Shown here: positions 9,743-23,109 of the stretch, piece by piece | How positions within the stretch are numbered: position 1 is the stretch's first letter | How the letters are laid out: each line of letters starts with the position of its first letter | NCBI RefSeq assembly: GCF_017811755.1 | Contig: NZ_JADDJF010000013.1 | Location: 1 to 64,000 of the forward strand | Source of the DNA: Pararhodobacter sp. SW119 | GTDB taxonomy: Bacteria > Pseudomonadota > Alphaproteobacteria > Rhodobacterales > Rhodobacteraceae | Reading direction: 5' to 3' | DNA: 64,000 nucleotides | Made by a program: the position numbers and the translations under genes | The notes under the pieces: generated by a model | What the model was told of the DNA's origin: nothing | Seen by the model: only the letters and a program-made list of their open reading frames with translations | The model's database searches: none

Positions 9743-9816
9743 TGCTCAAGCTTGAGCAATCGAGCAAGGCATTGAAATCCATATGTTAGGCGTAACAATT
9801 TTACCGGATCTTAACC
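9743..9816 (+). repeat. Composite palindrome/TTAACC element, copy b
   Basis: TGCTCAAGCTTGAGCA (9743-9758) is a perfect 16-bp palindrome. CAAG at 9765-9768 is 17.5 bp from its centre, and TTAACC starts at 9811, 60.5 bp from the centre: exactly the geometry of copy a. It lies between the topA stop and the scoA start, so reading minus it precedes scoA. Confidence 0.6.
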
Positions 9817-9847
9817 CGGATTCGGCGCCGGGGCGGTCAGGCAGGCC

Positions 9848-12463
<2,616 letters not shown>

Positions 12464-12616
12464 GCAAGCCCCTGTTTGGAAACGTCAATCACTGGTTTTC
12501 GACACTCGCGCCACCGGGATGGCGCGGCGCCTAGATGCGAGCGGTCGTGGCCGCTTGTCAATCTGTGCTTGCAAATTCACGCGGCAATGGGGCACCGGCG
12601 CGGGCGGTGCGGGGCC

Positions 12617-13783
12617 TCAGATCCTCGCGAGCAGGCCGCCCGGCTGGCGTTCGATCCGGCCGTCGAGTTCCAGAAAGAGGATCGCCGGGGCGAGGGTCGC
12701 GGCGGGTAGCGCGAGGTCGCGGATGAGTTGATCCTCGGCCAGCGGCGAGGGGCCGAGGCGGTCGAGGATCTGGCGATGCAGTCCCAGCGCATCGGGGGCG
12801 CGCGCGGGCCGGGGCGCGGCGGCGGGCGGGGGCGCGCGGTGGGCTGGCGGCGATACGGCGGGGGATTCCAGTTGAAGCTGCAGCGGGGTTTCCAGCGCCT
12901 CGAGGATGTCGGCGACGTCGCGGATCAGGCGCGCCCCGTCGCGGATGAGCGCGTTGCAGCCGGCGGCGCGCGCGTCCAGGGGATGGCCGGGCACGGCCAG
13001 AACCTCGCGCCCCTGATCGAGCGCGTCGCGGGCGGTGATCAGGCTGCCGGAGCCCTCGGCGGCCTCGACCACGACGACGGCGCGGGACAGGCCCGAGATG
13101 AGGCGGTTGCGGCGCGGGAAATGGCGCGCCTGCGGTTGCAGGCCCATCGGCTGTTCGGAAATCCGCAGCCCCTGGTGGCCGATGTCGGTGCCGAGCGGGG
13201 CGTTCTCGGTCGGGTAGAGGATGTCGACGCCGCCGGCGAGAACCGCGATCGTTCCGGTCGTGAGGGTGGCGGTGTGCGCGACGGCGTCCACGCCGCGCGC
13301 CAGGCCCGAGACGAGGACGAAGCCGTGTTCGCCCAAGCCCTCGGCCAGTTTGCGCGCCATGCGCTGCCCGAGGCTGGAGGCGTTGCGCGCCCCGACCAGC
13401 GCGACGGCGGGCCGCTGGCCCAGTTCGCGCCGGCCGACCGCCCAGAGGACCGGCGGCGCGTCGGGGATGCCGGCCAGTGCCGGGGGATAGTCCGGCGCGC
13501 CGAGGCAGAGCATCACGGCGCCGGCGCGCGCGGCGGCGTCGCGTTCGCGCAGGACGGTGTCGCGGGGGCAGGGGGTGTAGCTGTCGATGCCGGCAGCACC
13601 GGCGATGCCCGGCAGCGCGTCGAGCGCGGCGGCGGCGGTGCCGTGTTCGGCGATCAGTCGCTGAAAGGTGGAAGGCCCGACGCGGCGGGAGCGAATGAGG
13701 CGAAGCCAGTCGAGCCGGTCTTCTTCCGTGGTGGGTGGGGTGAAGGGTGTGGGAGAAGAAAGCAAATCCCCGGCCCGTCCCAA
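12617..13783 (-). CDS. dprA: DNA-processing protein DprA
   Basis: About 388 residues. An N-terminal helical region (EEDRLDWLRLIRSRRVGP) precedes the Rossmann core (PAVALVGARNAS; LVSGLARGVDAVAH; GGVDILYPTEN; RRNRLISGLSRAVVVVEA), and the C-terminus is a winged helix. DprA loads RecA on incoming single-stranded DNA. The only in-frame start codons near the N-terminus are TTG (13783 or 13765), so the start is uncertain. It precedes topA on the same strand, a common pairing. Confidence 0.93.
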   Translation of the reverse strand: MGRAGDLLSSPTPFTPPTTEEDRLDWLRLIRSRRVGPSTFQRLIAEHGTAAAALDALPGIAGAAGIDSYTPCPRDTVLRERDAAARAGAVMLCLGAPDYPPALAGIPDAPPVLWAVGRRELGQRPAVALVGARNASSLGQRMARKLAEGLGEHGFVLVSGLARGVDAVAHTATLTTGTIAVLAGGVDILYPTENAPLGTDIGHQGLRISEQPMGLQPQARHFPRRNRLISGLSRAVVVVEAAEGSGSLITARDALDQGREVLAVPGHPLDARAAGCNALIRDGARLIRDVADILEALETPLQLQLESPAVSPPAHRAPPPAAAPRPARAPDALGLHRQILDRLGPSPLAEDQLIRDLALPAATLAPAILFLELDGRIERQPGGLLARI

Positions 13784-13891
13784 CCTCGCCTCATTCGAGT
13801 CAAAATGTGCGGGACAGAGATTAACAGCTGGTGAATATTCTCCGGGTCGATGAGGAAAAAATTCAGTCCTGCGGCGGAAACGGGGCGCGGA

Positions 13892-15334
<1,443 letters not shown>

Positions 15335-15392
15335 GGGGAACCTTTGCGATTTGCCGGTAGCCGCGACCGGGGACGGGTCGCGGCGGGATGAC

Positions 15393-15433
15393 GCATCGGC
15401 GGACTTGTCCCGCCGATGCTAATGTGGTTTTAG
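15393..15433 (+). promoter_or_regulatory. ctaC promoter set in an inverted repeat
   Basis: TTGTCC (15405-15410), a 17-bp spacer and TTTTAG (15428-15433) form a promoter-like pair pointing at ctaC. A perfect 10-bp inverted repeat, GCATCGGCGG (15393-15402) and its complement (15410-15419), holds the -35 in its 7-base loop, so a protein bound to the repeat would cover the -35. Confidence 0.5.
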
Positions 15434-15539
15434 GATGCAGGGAAACCGCGGCGACCTGCAATGCCCCAAATTCGGGCCTTCAACCGCTGTGGCACGAAAA
15501 CGACCGCGATCGGGCCGCGGCGAGGAACGGGAACCGGAA

Positions 15540-16415
15540 ATGAGATTCAATCGCGATTTCATGCGGGTGGGTGCGGGGCTTTCGACCGGTGTGCTGACGC
15601 TGGCGCTGGCCGGTGCCGCCTATGCGCAGAGCCTGCCGGTCAGGGGTGAGCCGATCGAGCGCGGAATGGCGCTGCAATCCTCGGCAACGTCGATCAAGCA
15701 CGATGCGGTGTGGCTGGACAACATGCTGCTGTGGATCATCGTGCCGATCACGATTTTCGTCATGGCCCTGCTGCTGTGGGTGATCGTCTTCCACAATGCG
15801 CGGGCCAATCCGACGCCGTCGCGGTTCACGCACAATTCGCCGCTGGAAGTGGCCTGGACCGCGGTGCCCATCCTGATCCTGATCTTCATCGGCTCCTTCA
15901 CCGTGCCGGCGCTGTTCCGCGAGCAGATCATGCCCGAGCCCGAGGTGACGATCAAGGTGACCGGCTACCAGTGGCACTGGGGCTACGAATATGTCGATCA
16001 CGAGGTCGAGTTCCTGAGCTTCATGCTGGAGCGCGAGGAACTGGCCGAGCACGGCTACGAGGACCGCCACTACCTGCTGGCGACCGATACCGCCGTGGTC
16101 GTGCCGGTCGGGCGCGATGTCGTGATGCAGGTGACCGCCGCCGACGTGATCCATTCCTGGACGATCCCCGCCTTCGGCGTGAAGCAGGACGGCATTCCCG
16201 GCCGTCTTGCGGAACTGTGGTTCAACGTCGATCAGGAAGGCATCTATTTCGGCCAGTGTTCCGAACTGTGCGGCCAGGCGCATGCCTACATGCCGATCAC
16301 CGTGCACGCGGTGAGCGAAGAGGCCTATATCGCCTGGCTCGAGGCGCAGGGGGCCGAGAACCTGGCCGCCGCGCCGGGATACGAGCGGCTGCGGCAGCTT
16401 GCGGCGACCGAGTGA
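15540..16415 (+). CDS. ctaC: Cytochrome c oxidase subunit II
   Basis: A 291-residue precursor with a cleavable signal (MRFNRDFMRVGAGLSTGVLT... ending AYAQ), two membrane helices, and a periplasmic CuA cupredoxin domain: YQWHWGYEY, the DVIHSW histidine, and CSELCGQAHAYM with the two CuA cysteines. It accepts electrons from cytochrome c for the aa3 oxidase. ATG at 15540 is chosen because the signal peptide follows directly. Subunit I (ctaD) is not in the cluster, as in related species. Confidence 0.96.
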   Translation: MRFNRDFMRVGAGLSTGVLTLALAGAAYAQSLPVRGEPIERGMALQSSATSIKHDAVWLDNMLLWIIVPITIFVMALLLWVIVFHNARANPTPSRFTHNSPLEVAWTAVPILILIFIGSFTVPALFREQIMPEPEVTIKVTGYQWHWGYEYVDHEVEFLSFMLEREELAEHGYEDRHYLLATDTAVVVPVGRDVVMQVTAADVIHSWTIPAFGVKQDGIPGRLAELWFNVDQEGIYFGQCSELCGQAHAYMPITVHAVSEEAYIAWLEAQGAENLAAAPGYERLRQLAATE

Positions 16416-16470
16416 CGCGACCGACCGCGCGGCGGCGTGACCCTTCCGCCGCGACCCGCACGAGGACCCA

Positions 16471-17433
16471 ATGAGCGACATACGCGTCGATATCACCCAC
16501 AAGACCGAGCCTGCGGAAGCGGGCTTCGGCGATTTCGTGGCCCTGCTCAAGCCGCGGGTGATGTCGCTGGTCGTCTTCACCGCGCTGGTCGGCCTGCTGG
16601 TCGCGCCGAATACGCTGCATCCGATCGAGGCTTTCGCGGCGATCGTCTTCATCGCGCTGGGCGCGGGGGCGGCGGGCGCGCTGAACATGTGGTGGGATGC
16701 CGATATCGACCGGCAGATGCGCCGCACCGCGCGCCGCCCGGTACCCGCCGGCACCGTCGAGCCGGGCGAGGCGCTGGGGTTCGGGCTGGGGCTGTCGCTG
16801 ATCGCGGTCTTCATGCTGGGGCTGGCGGCGAACTGGCTGGCGGCGGGGCTGCTGGCCTTCACGATCTTCTTCTATGCCGTCGTCTACACGATGTGGCTGA
16901 AACGCGCGACGCCGCAGAACATCGTCATCGGGGGCGCGGCGGGGGCCTTTCCGCCGATGATCGGCTGGGTGGTGGCGACGGGCCATGTGGGGATCGAGGC
17001 GGTCCTGATGTTCGCGCTGATCTTCATGTGGACGCCGCCGCATTTCTGGGCGCTGGCGCTCTTCATGAACGACGACTACACCCGCGCGAAGGTGCCGATG
17101 CTGACCGTCACCCACGGCCGCCGCGCGACGCGGGTGCATGTGCTGGTCTACACGCTGGCGCTGGTGCCGGTGGCGCTGGGCGCGGGGCTGACCTCGATCG
17201 GCGGGCCTGTCTATCTGGCGGTGGCGCTGGTGCTCAATGCGATCTTCGTGGCCGGCGCGCTGCGCCTATCGCAGCGGACCGAGGTGGAGGCCGAGGCGGA
17301 TCGCTACCGCGCCGAGAAGAGTTTCTTCAAGTTCTCGCTGCTCTACCTCTTTGGCCATTTCCTGGCCTTCCTGATCGAGGCGACGCCCTGGGCGGCGTTG
17401 CTGCGGTCGCAATTCGCATACTGGGGGCTCTGA
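16471..17433 (+). CDS. ctaB: Protoheme IX farnesyltransferase (heme O synthase)
   Basis: A 320-residue UbiA-type prenyltransferase with about eight or nine membrane helices. The aspartate-rich prenyl-diphosphate motif is NMWWDADIDRQMRRTARRP. It converts heme B to heme O, the precursor of heme A for the oxidase. It lies 55 bases after ctaC, and its stop overlaps the next start (TGATG). Confidence 0.96.
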   Translation: MSDIRVDITHKTEPAEAGFGDFVALLKPRVMSLVVFTALVGLLVAPNTLHPIEAFAAIVFIALGAGAAGALNMWWDADIDRQMRRTARRPVPAGTVEPGEALGFGLGLSLIAVFMLGLAANWLAAGLLAFTIFFYAVVYTMWLKRATPQNIVIGGAAGAFPPMIGWVVATGHVGIEAVLMFALIFMWTPPHFWALALFMNDDYTRAKVPMLTVTHGRRATRVHVLVYTLALVPVALGAGLTSIGGPVYLAVALVLNAIFVAGALRLSQRTEVEAEADRYRAEKSFFKFSLLYLFGHFLAFLIEATPWAALLRSQFAYWGL

Positions 17434-17639
17434 TGGCGCTGGCTCGCGATCACGAACTTCACCGCCGCCGCTTCGGCCGCAACCTGGGGGTGGCGCTGAC
17501 GCTGGTGGCGTTCATCGCGCTGGTGTTCGGCCTGACGATCGCCAAGGTGTCGGGCGGCGGGACGGTGCAGGCGTTCGACCACACCTATCGCCCGGCCCTC
17601 GACCCGGCGATCGGCGGCGAAACGGGGGCGCGCGAATGA
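17433..17639 (+). CDS. CoxF-like small membrane protein
   Basis: A 68-residue protein with one membrane helix (about residues 18-38) after a basic N-terminus (RDHELHRRRFGRN), then a short soluble tail. Small proteins of this type sit between ctaB and ctaG in Rhodobacterales and are annotated CoxF or cytochrome oxidase assembly-related; the function is not established. It overlaps both neighbours by 1-4 bp, so it is translated with them. Confidence 0.8.
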   Translation: MALARDHELHRRRFGRNLGVALTLVAFIALVFGLTIAKVSGGGTVQAFDHTYRPALDPAIGGETGARE

Positions 17640-18226
17640 TCGGGTTCTGGAAGCGGCTGGACGGCCCGCAGCGGACCGCCGCGCAGGCGACCGCGGTGGT
17701 CGTCCTGATGGCGGGCATGGGCTGGGCGGCGGTGCCGCTTTACGACCTCTTCTGCCGGGTGACCGGGTATGGCGGGACGACGCAGGTGGGTGCGGGCTCC
17801 GACCGGGTGCTGGACCAGACCATCCGGGTGCGCTTCGACGCCTCGAAGGCGCGCGACATGCCCTGGGAATTCCGGCCGGTCGAACGCACCATGGAAATCC
17901 GCCTGGGCGAGACCGGCATTGCCTTCTACGAGGCCTACAACCCGACCGACGAACCCGTCGCCGGCTCGGCCAGCTACAACGTGACGCCCTATGAGGCGGG
18001 GCTCTACTTCACCAAGATCGACTGCTTCTGCTTCCAGCACCAGGTGTTGCAGCCGGGCGAGCGGGTCGAGATGCCGGTGACCTTCTACGTCGATCCCGAC
18101 ATCCTGAACGACCGTGACGCGCAGGGCACGCACACGATCACGCTGTCCTACACCTTCCACCGGGCGCCGCTGAGCCCCGAGGATATCGCCGCGCTCGACG
18201 AGGGCGCGGAGCCACAGACCAACTGA
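17636..18226 (+). CDS. ctaG: Cytochrome c oxidase assembly protein CtaG (Cox11 type)
   Basis: A 196-residue protein with one N-terminal membrane helix, then a periplasmic copper-binding domain with [15 protein letters not shown], the CFCF copper motif of Cox11. It delivers copper to the CuB site of subunit I. The start overlaps the CoxF-like stop (ATGA). Confidence 0.96.
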   Translation: MIGFWKRLDGPQRTAAQATAVVVLMAGMGWAAVPLYDLFCRVTGYGGTTQVGAGSDRVLDQTIRVRFDASKARDMPWEFRPVERTMEIRLGETGIAFYEAYNPTDEPVAGSASYNVTPYEAGLYFTKIDCFCFQHQVLQPGERVEMPVTFYVDPDILNDRDAQGTHTITLSYTFHRAPLSPEDIAALDEGAEPQTN

Positions 18227-18273
18227 GACACGACCCCCGGTCAGGGGGCGAGGGGCAAGCCGAGGGAACCAAA

Positions 18274-19080
18274 ATGGCGCACGCAAAGAACCACGATTAC
18301 CACATCCTGCCGCCGTCGATCTGGCCCTTCATCGGGGCCGTCTCGGGCTTCGTGATGCTTGTCGGGGCGATCCTGTGGATGAACGCCATGGGGCCGTGGA
18401 TCTTCCTGATGGGCTTCGTCGGTGTGCTTTATGTCATGTACGCCTGGTGGGCCGACATCGTGGTCGAAAGCCACACCGGCGATCACACGCCGGTGGTGGT
18501 GATCGGCCTCAGGTACGGGTTCATCCTGTTCATCATCTCCGAAGTGATGTTCTTCGCCGCCTGGTTCTGGTCGTTCTTCAAGCACGCGCTCTATCCCATG
18601 CACCCCGAGGGGTTGAGCCCGGCCATCGACGGCGTCTGGCCGCCCGTGGGGGTCGAGACCTTCGATCCGTGGCACCTGCCGCTGATCAACACGCTTGTGC
18701 TGCTGCTGTCGGGCTGCGCCGCGACTTGGGCGCACCACGCCATCGTGCATGAGAACAACCGCAAGGACCTGCAGACCGGCCTGATCGTTGCCGTCGTGCT
18801 GGGCGTGATCTTCACCGGGCTGCAGGCTTACGAATATACGCACGCGGGCTTCGGCTTTGCCGGCAACATCTATGGCGCCAACTTCTTCATGGCGACCGGA
18901 TTTCACGGCGCGCATGTCATCATCGGCACGATCTTCCTGTTCGTATGCTACCTGCGCGCCCGCGCCGGACATTTCTCGCCGGAACGCCATGTCGGGCTGG
19001 AAGCCGCCGCCTGGTACTGGCACTTCGTCGACGTGGTCTGGCTGTTCCTCTTCGCCTCGATCTACGTCTGGGGCCAGTAG
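18274..19080 (+). CDS. ctaE: Cytochrome c oxidase subunit III
   Basis: A 268-residue integral membrane protein with seven predicted helices. Typical subunit III stretches include [37 protein letters not shown] and [18 protein letters not shown]. It supports the proton-pumping stability of the aa3 oxidase. It follows ctaG by 47 bases. Confidence 0.97.
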   Translation: MAHAKNHDYHILPPSIWPFIGAVSGFVMLVGAILWMNAMGPWIFLMGFVGVLYVMYAWWADIVVESHTGDHTPVVVIGLRYGFILFIISEVMFFAAWFWSFFKHALYPMHPEGLSPAIDGVWPPVGVETFDPWHLPLINTLVLLLSGCAATWAHHAIVHENNRKDLQTGLIVAVVLGVIFTGLQAYEYTHAGFGFAGNIYGANFFMATGFHGAHVIIGTIFLFVCYLRARAGHFSPERHVGLEAAAWYWHFVDVVWLFLFASIYVWGQ

Positions 19081-19156
19081 CGCCCGCGCCTGAACATCCC
19101 TTGAGTGTCGGCGCGTGCCCTTCGCGGGGCGCGCGCCGTCCGTTTCGGAGCCCGCC

Positions 19157-19834
19157 ATGTCCGCCCGGTTGATCCCCGCCCTGATCCTCGGCATCGCCGG
19201 CGTCGCGGTGCTGATGTCGCTGGGCTTCTGGCAGCTTTCGCGGCTGGATCAGAAACTGGCGCAGATCGCCGCGATCGAAGCGCGGATCGGCGACGCGCCG
19301 CGCCCCCTGCCGGCGCAGCCCGACCCGGAGGCCGATCGCTTCCGCCCGGTCACCGTCACCGGGCGCTACACGGGCGCGGTCGCGCACGTGCTTTCCTCGC
19401 GCGAGGGGTTCGGACCGGGCAGCCGGGTCATCGCCGAATTCGAGACTGCCGAGGGCCGGCGCCTGCTGGTCGACCGCGGCTACCTGCCTGCGGCCGCGCG
19501 CGAGAGCGCCGGGTTTGCGTCGGAAACCTTCACGCTTAGCGGCAATCTCGACTGGCCGCAGGACACCGACAGCTATACGCCAGAGCCCGACCTGGACCGG
19601 AACCTGTGGTTTGCGCGGTCGGTCGTGCCGCTTTCCCGGCATCTGGGGACCGAGCCTGTGATGGTCGTGGCGCGGTCGGATGCGCCGGTGCCAAGGCTGG
19701 TGACGGATCCGGTCAACAGCGCCGGGCTGCGCAACGACCACCTGGAATACGCGATCACCTGGTTTCTGCTGGCCGCGACCTGGGCGGGGATGACACTCTT
19801 TCTTCTCTGGCGTATCAGGCAGGGCAGGGCCTGA
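19157..19834 (+). CDS. surf1: SURF1 family oxidase assembly protein
   Basis: A 225-residue protein. An N-terminal helix runs into the family motif LGFWQLSRLDQK, a periplasmic domain follows (VTVTGRYTG; LVDRGYLP), and a C-terminal helix is preceded by NDHLEYAITWFLLA. SURF1 proteins help insert heme A into subunit I. ATG at 19157 puts the helix at the N-terminus; the frame runs 42 bases further upstream without good sequence. Confidence 0.94.
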   Translation: MSARLIPALILGIAGVAVLMSLGFWQLSRLDQKLAQIAAIEARIGDAPRPLPAQPDPEADRFRPVTVTGRYTGAVAHVLSSREGFGPGSRVIAEFETAEGRRLLVDRGYLPAAARESAGFASETFTLSGNLDWPQDTDSYTPEPDLDRNLWFARSVVPLSRHLGTEPVMVVARSDAPVPRLVTDPVNSAGLRNDHLEYAITWFLLAATWAGMTLFLLWRIRQGRA

Positions 19835-19844
19835 AGGAGCGCAC

Positions 19845-21245
19845 ATGCAGTACATCTCGACCCGGGGCGCGGCGCCGGCGCTGGATTTCGAAGCGACGAT
19901 GCTGACCGGGCTTGCCCGCGACGGCGGCCTCTACGTGCCCGCCGAGATCCCGGTGCTGACACCGGCCGAGATTGCCGCGCTGGCGGGGATATCCTACGAG
20001 GACGCGGCCTTTCGCATCATGCGCCCGTTCATCGGCGAGACCTTCACCGATGACGAATTCCGCGCCCTGATCGCCGCCGCCTATGCCGGTTTCGGCCATC
20101 CCGCTCGCGCGCCGCTGAAGCAACTGGCGCCGGGGCATTTCCTACTGGAGCTGTTCCACGGGCCGACGCTGGCCTTCAAGGACTTCGCCATGCAGCTGAT
20201 CGGGCAGCTGTTCCAGGCGGCGCTGAAACGCTCGGGGCAGCGGGTGACGATCGTCGGGGCGACCTCGGGCGATACCGGCTCGGCCGCGATCGAGGCGTTC
20301 CGGGGGCTGGACAATGTCGATGTCTTCATCCTGTTCCCGTATGGCCGCGTGTCCGAGGTCCAGCGCCGGCAGATGACGACACCGGCCGAGCCCAACGTGC
20401 ATGCCATCGCCATCGACGGCGATTTCGACACCTGCCAGGCGCTGGTCAAGGACATGTTCAACGACTTCGCCTTTCGCGACCGGGTGCGGCTCGCGGGCGT
20501 CAACAGCATCAACTGGGCGCGGGTGCTGGCGCAGGTGGTCTATTACTTCACCGCCGCGGTGGCGCTGGGCGCGCCGCACCGCCCCGTCGCCTTCACCGTG
20601 CCCACGGGCAATTTCGGCGACATCTTCGCGGGATCGATCGCCGCTGCGATGGGCCTGCCGATCGCGCACCTGGTGATCGCGACCAACCAGAACGACATCC
20701 TGCACCGCTGCCTTGGCACGGGTGTCTACCAGACCGAGGCTGTGTTGCCTTCGATCAGCCCGTCGATGGACATCCAGGTCTCATCGAATTTCGAGCGCGC
20801 GTTGCATCGGGCCTATGGCGGGGACGGCCGTGCGGTGGGCCAGTTGATGGACGAGTTGAAGGCATCGGGGCGGTTTGCCGTCAGCCAGGGCGCGCTGGAG
20901 GGGTTGCGCGAACTCTACGCCTCGGGGCGGGTCAGCGAGGACGAGACCAGCGCGACCATCGCCCGCACCCTGCGCGAGACTGGCGAGCTGCTGTGCCCGC
21001 ATTCGGCGGTCGGGGTGAAGGTGGCGGAGGCACATCTGGGTGCCGCGCCGATGGTGACGCTGGCAACAGCGCATCCGGCGAAGTTTCCCGATGCCGTCGA
21101 GGCCGCGGCCGATCTGCGCCCAGCCCTGCCGCCGCGCATGGCCGACCTTTTCGAGCGGCCCGAGCGGATGACGCGATTGCCCGACGACCGCGCCGCGCTG
21201 CAGGCGCTGATTTTCGACCGGATCGGCATGGAGGCGTCGGCCTGA
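19845..21245 (+). CDS. thrC: Threonine synthase
   Basis: A 466-residue PLP enzyme (fold type II, long form). Lys112 in HGPTLAFKDFAMQL binds PLP, and GATSGDTGSAAIEAF contacts the cofactor phosphate. It makes threonine from O-phosphohomoserine, downstream of LysC (51816-53078). Its stop overlaps the next start (TGATG), coupling it to the M16 protease as in other Rhodobacterales. Confidence 0.97.
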   Translation: MQYISTRGAAPALDFEATMLTGLARDGGLYVPAEIPVLTPAEIAALAGISYEDAAFRIMRPFIGETFTDDEFRALIAAAYAGFGHPARAPLKQLAPGHFLLELFHGPTLAFKDFAMQLIGQLFQAALKRSGQRVTIVGATSGDTGSAAIEAFRGLDNVDVFILFPYGRVSEVQRRQMTTPAEPNVHAIAIDGDFDTCQALVKDMFNDFAFRDRVRLAGVNSINWARVLAQVVYYFTAAVALGAPHRPVAFTVPTGNFGDIFAGSIAAAMGLPIAHLVIATNQNDILHRCLGTGVYQTEAVLPSISPSMDIQVSSNFERALHRAYGGDGRAVGQLMDELKASGRFAVSQGALEGLRELYASGRVSEDETSATIARTLRETGELLCPHSAVGVKVAEAHLGAAPMVTLATAHPAKFPDAVEAAADLRPALPPRMADLFERPERMTRLPDDRAALQALIFDRIGMEASA

Positions 21246-22504
21246 TGCATCGCCTGACCACGCTGCCCAACGGTTTTCGCATCGTTTCCGAACACATGCC
21301 CGGGCTTGCCTCGGCCGCGGTCGGGGTCTGGGTCATGGCCGGCGCCCGGCATGAGCGCCCCGACGAAAACGGCATCGCGCATTTCCTCGAACATATGGCG
21401 TTCAAGGGCACGACCCGGCGCAGCGCGCTGCAGATCGCCGAGGAGATCGAGGATGTCGGCGGCTACATCAACGCCTATACCTCGCGCGAGGCGACGGCCT
21501 ATTACGCACGTGTCCTGCAGGCCGACGTGCCGCTTGCGCTGGACGTGATCGCGGACATCGTGCTGAAGCCGGCGTTCGACGCGCGCGAGATCGAGGTCGA
21601 GCGCGGCGTCATCCTGCAGGAGATCGGGCAGGCGCTGGACACGCCCGATGATGTGATCTTCGACTGGCTGCAGGAGGCCAGCTATCCCGACCAGGCCATC
21701 GGCCGCCCGATCCTGGGCGCGAGCGAGCGCGTCGCCAGCCATGGTGCGGAGGCGTTGCGCGGCTTCGTTGCCGGGCACTACGGGCCGGCGCAGATGGTGC
21801 TGGCGGCGGCCGGCGCGATCGACCACGAAGAACTGGTCAAGCTTGCCATCGAGCAGTTCGGCGATCTGCCGGCCCAGTCCATGTCGCCGGCCGAACCTGC
21901 CCGCTTCCACTGTGGCGAGCGCCGCGAGGTGAAGCGGCTGGAACAGGCGCATTTCGCCCTCGCGATCGAGGCGCCGGCATTTCGCCATCGCGACGTCTAC
22001 AGCGCGCAGGTGTTCGCCGCGATCCTGGGCGGCGGCATGTCGTCGCGGCTTTTCCAGAAGCTGCGCGAGGAAAAGGGGCTGTGCTACACCACCTTCGCGC
22101 AGGCCGGCGCGCACGAGGATACCGGCACGATCACGATCTATGCCGGCACCGGCGCCGGCCAGGTACGCGATCTGGCCGAACTGACCATCGACGAGATCCG
22201 CCGCGCCGCGGAGGACGTGACCGAGCCGGAAGTGGCGCGCGCCCGCGCGCAGATGAAGGCGGGGCTTCTGATGGGCCTCGAAAGCCCGTCGGGACGTGCG
22301 GAACGGCTGGCGCGGATGCTGGCGATCTGGGACCGGATTCCCAGCCTGGAGGAAACGGTCGAGAAGATCGACGCGGTGGACCTGGCCGCGATCCGCGCCT
22401 ATGGCGAACGTACCGCGACCGACGCGCGACTGGCGATGGCGCTCTACGGTCCGGTCAAGCGCGCGCCCGACCTGGAGGTGTTGCGCGAAAGGCTCGTGCG
22501 GTGA
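21245..22504 (+). CDS. M16 family zinc peptidase (mitochondrial-processing-peptidase-like)
   Basis: A 419-residue protein with the inverted zinc motif HFLEH (His46, Glu49, His50) and a downstream glutamate in EIEVERGVILQEI, then a second M16 lobe with GGGMSSRLFQKLREEKGLCY. It is a cytosolic-type PqqL/MPP-like peptidase without a signal peptide. Its substrate is unknown. It overlaps thrC and the acetyltransferase by a few bases on each side. Confidence 0.94.
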   Translation: MHRLTTLPNGFRIVSEHMPGLASAAVGVWVMAGARHERPDENGIAHFLEHMAFKGTTRRSALQIAEEIEDVGGYINAYTSREATAYYARVLQADVPLALDVIADIVLKPAFDAREIEVERGVILQEIGQALDTPDDVIFDWLQEASYPDQAIGRPILGASERVASHGAEALRGFVAGHYGPAQMVLAAAGAIDHEELVKLAIEQFGDLPAQSMSPAEPARFHCGERREVKRLEQAHFALAIEAPAFRHRDVYSAQVFAAILGGGMSSRLFQKLREEKGLCYTTFAQAGAHEDTGTITIYAGTGAGQVRDLAELTIDEIRRAAEDVTEPEVARARAQMKAGLLMGLESPSGRAERLARMLAIWDRIPSLEETVEKIDAVDLAAIRAYGERTATDARLAMALYGPVKRAPDLEVLRERLVR

Positions 22505-23097
22505 TGTCCGTCTGGCCGTTCGCCCGGCGGCGGCCGAGTATCGCCACCGAACGGCTGCTGTTGCGACTGCCCGAGCATGCCGACTATCAACCCTGGTCAA
22601 ACCTGCGCGCGCAGAGCGCCGACTTCCTGATCCCGTGGGAACCCGCCTGGTCCGAGGACCATCTGACCCGGCGCGCCTTTACCGCGCGGGTGCAATGGAG
22701 CCAGCGCGTCCACGAACAGGGATCGGCGGTGCCCTTCTTCCTGATCCGGCAGAAGGACGGCGCGTTGCTCGGCGCGATCACGCTGGACCACATCCGGCGC
22801 GGCCCCAGCCAATCGGGGACCATCGGCTACTGGATTGGCCAGCCCCATGCGCGGCAGGGCTACATGCGCGAGGCGATCCGCGGTGTCGTCCATCATGCCT
22901 TCACGTCCCTGGACCTGAGCCGGATCGAGGCCGCCTGCCTGCCGGAAAATACCGCGTCGCGCGGCGTGCTGGAGAAGTCGGGTTTCAAGTACGAGGGCGT
23001 CGCGCAATCCTATCTTCAGATCAACGGCCGCTGGCGCAATCATGTGCTCTATGCCAACCTGCGCGCGGATCGGCGCGGGCGCACCGATGCAGGCTGA
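22504..23097 (+). CDS. GNAT acetyltransferase, RimJ-like
   Basis: A 197-residue acetyltransferase: TERLLLRLPEHADYQPW opens a RimJ/RimL-type domain, GYWIGQPHARQGYMREAI is the acetyl-CoA pyrophosphate loop, and LPENTASRGVLEKSGFKYEG is the C-terminal GNAT motif. It probably acetylates a protein N-terminus; the target is unknown. It overlaps the M16 stop and is part of the thrC operon. Confidence 0.9.
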   Translation: MSVWPFARRRPSIATERLLLRLPEHADYQPWSNLRAQSADFLIPWEPAWSEDHLTRRAFTARVQWSQRVHEQGSAVPFFLIRQKDGALLGAITLDHIRRGPSQSGTIGYWIGQPHARQGYMREAIRGVVHHAFTSLDLSRIEAACLPENTASRGVLEKSGFKYEGVAQSYLQINGRWRNHVLYANLRADRRGRTDAG

Positions 23098-23109
23098 GGG
23101 AAGGACAAG

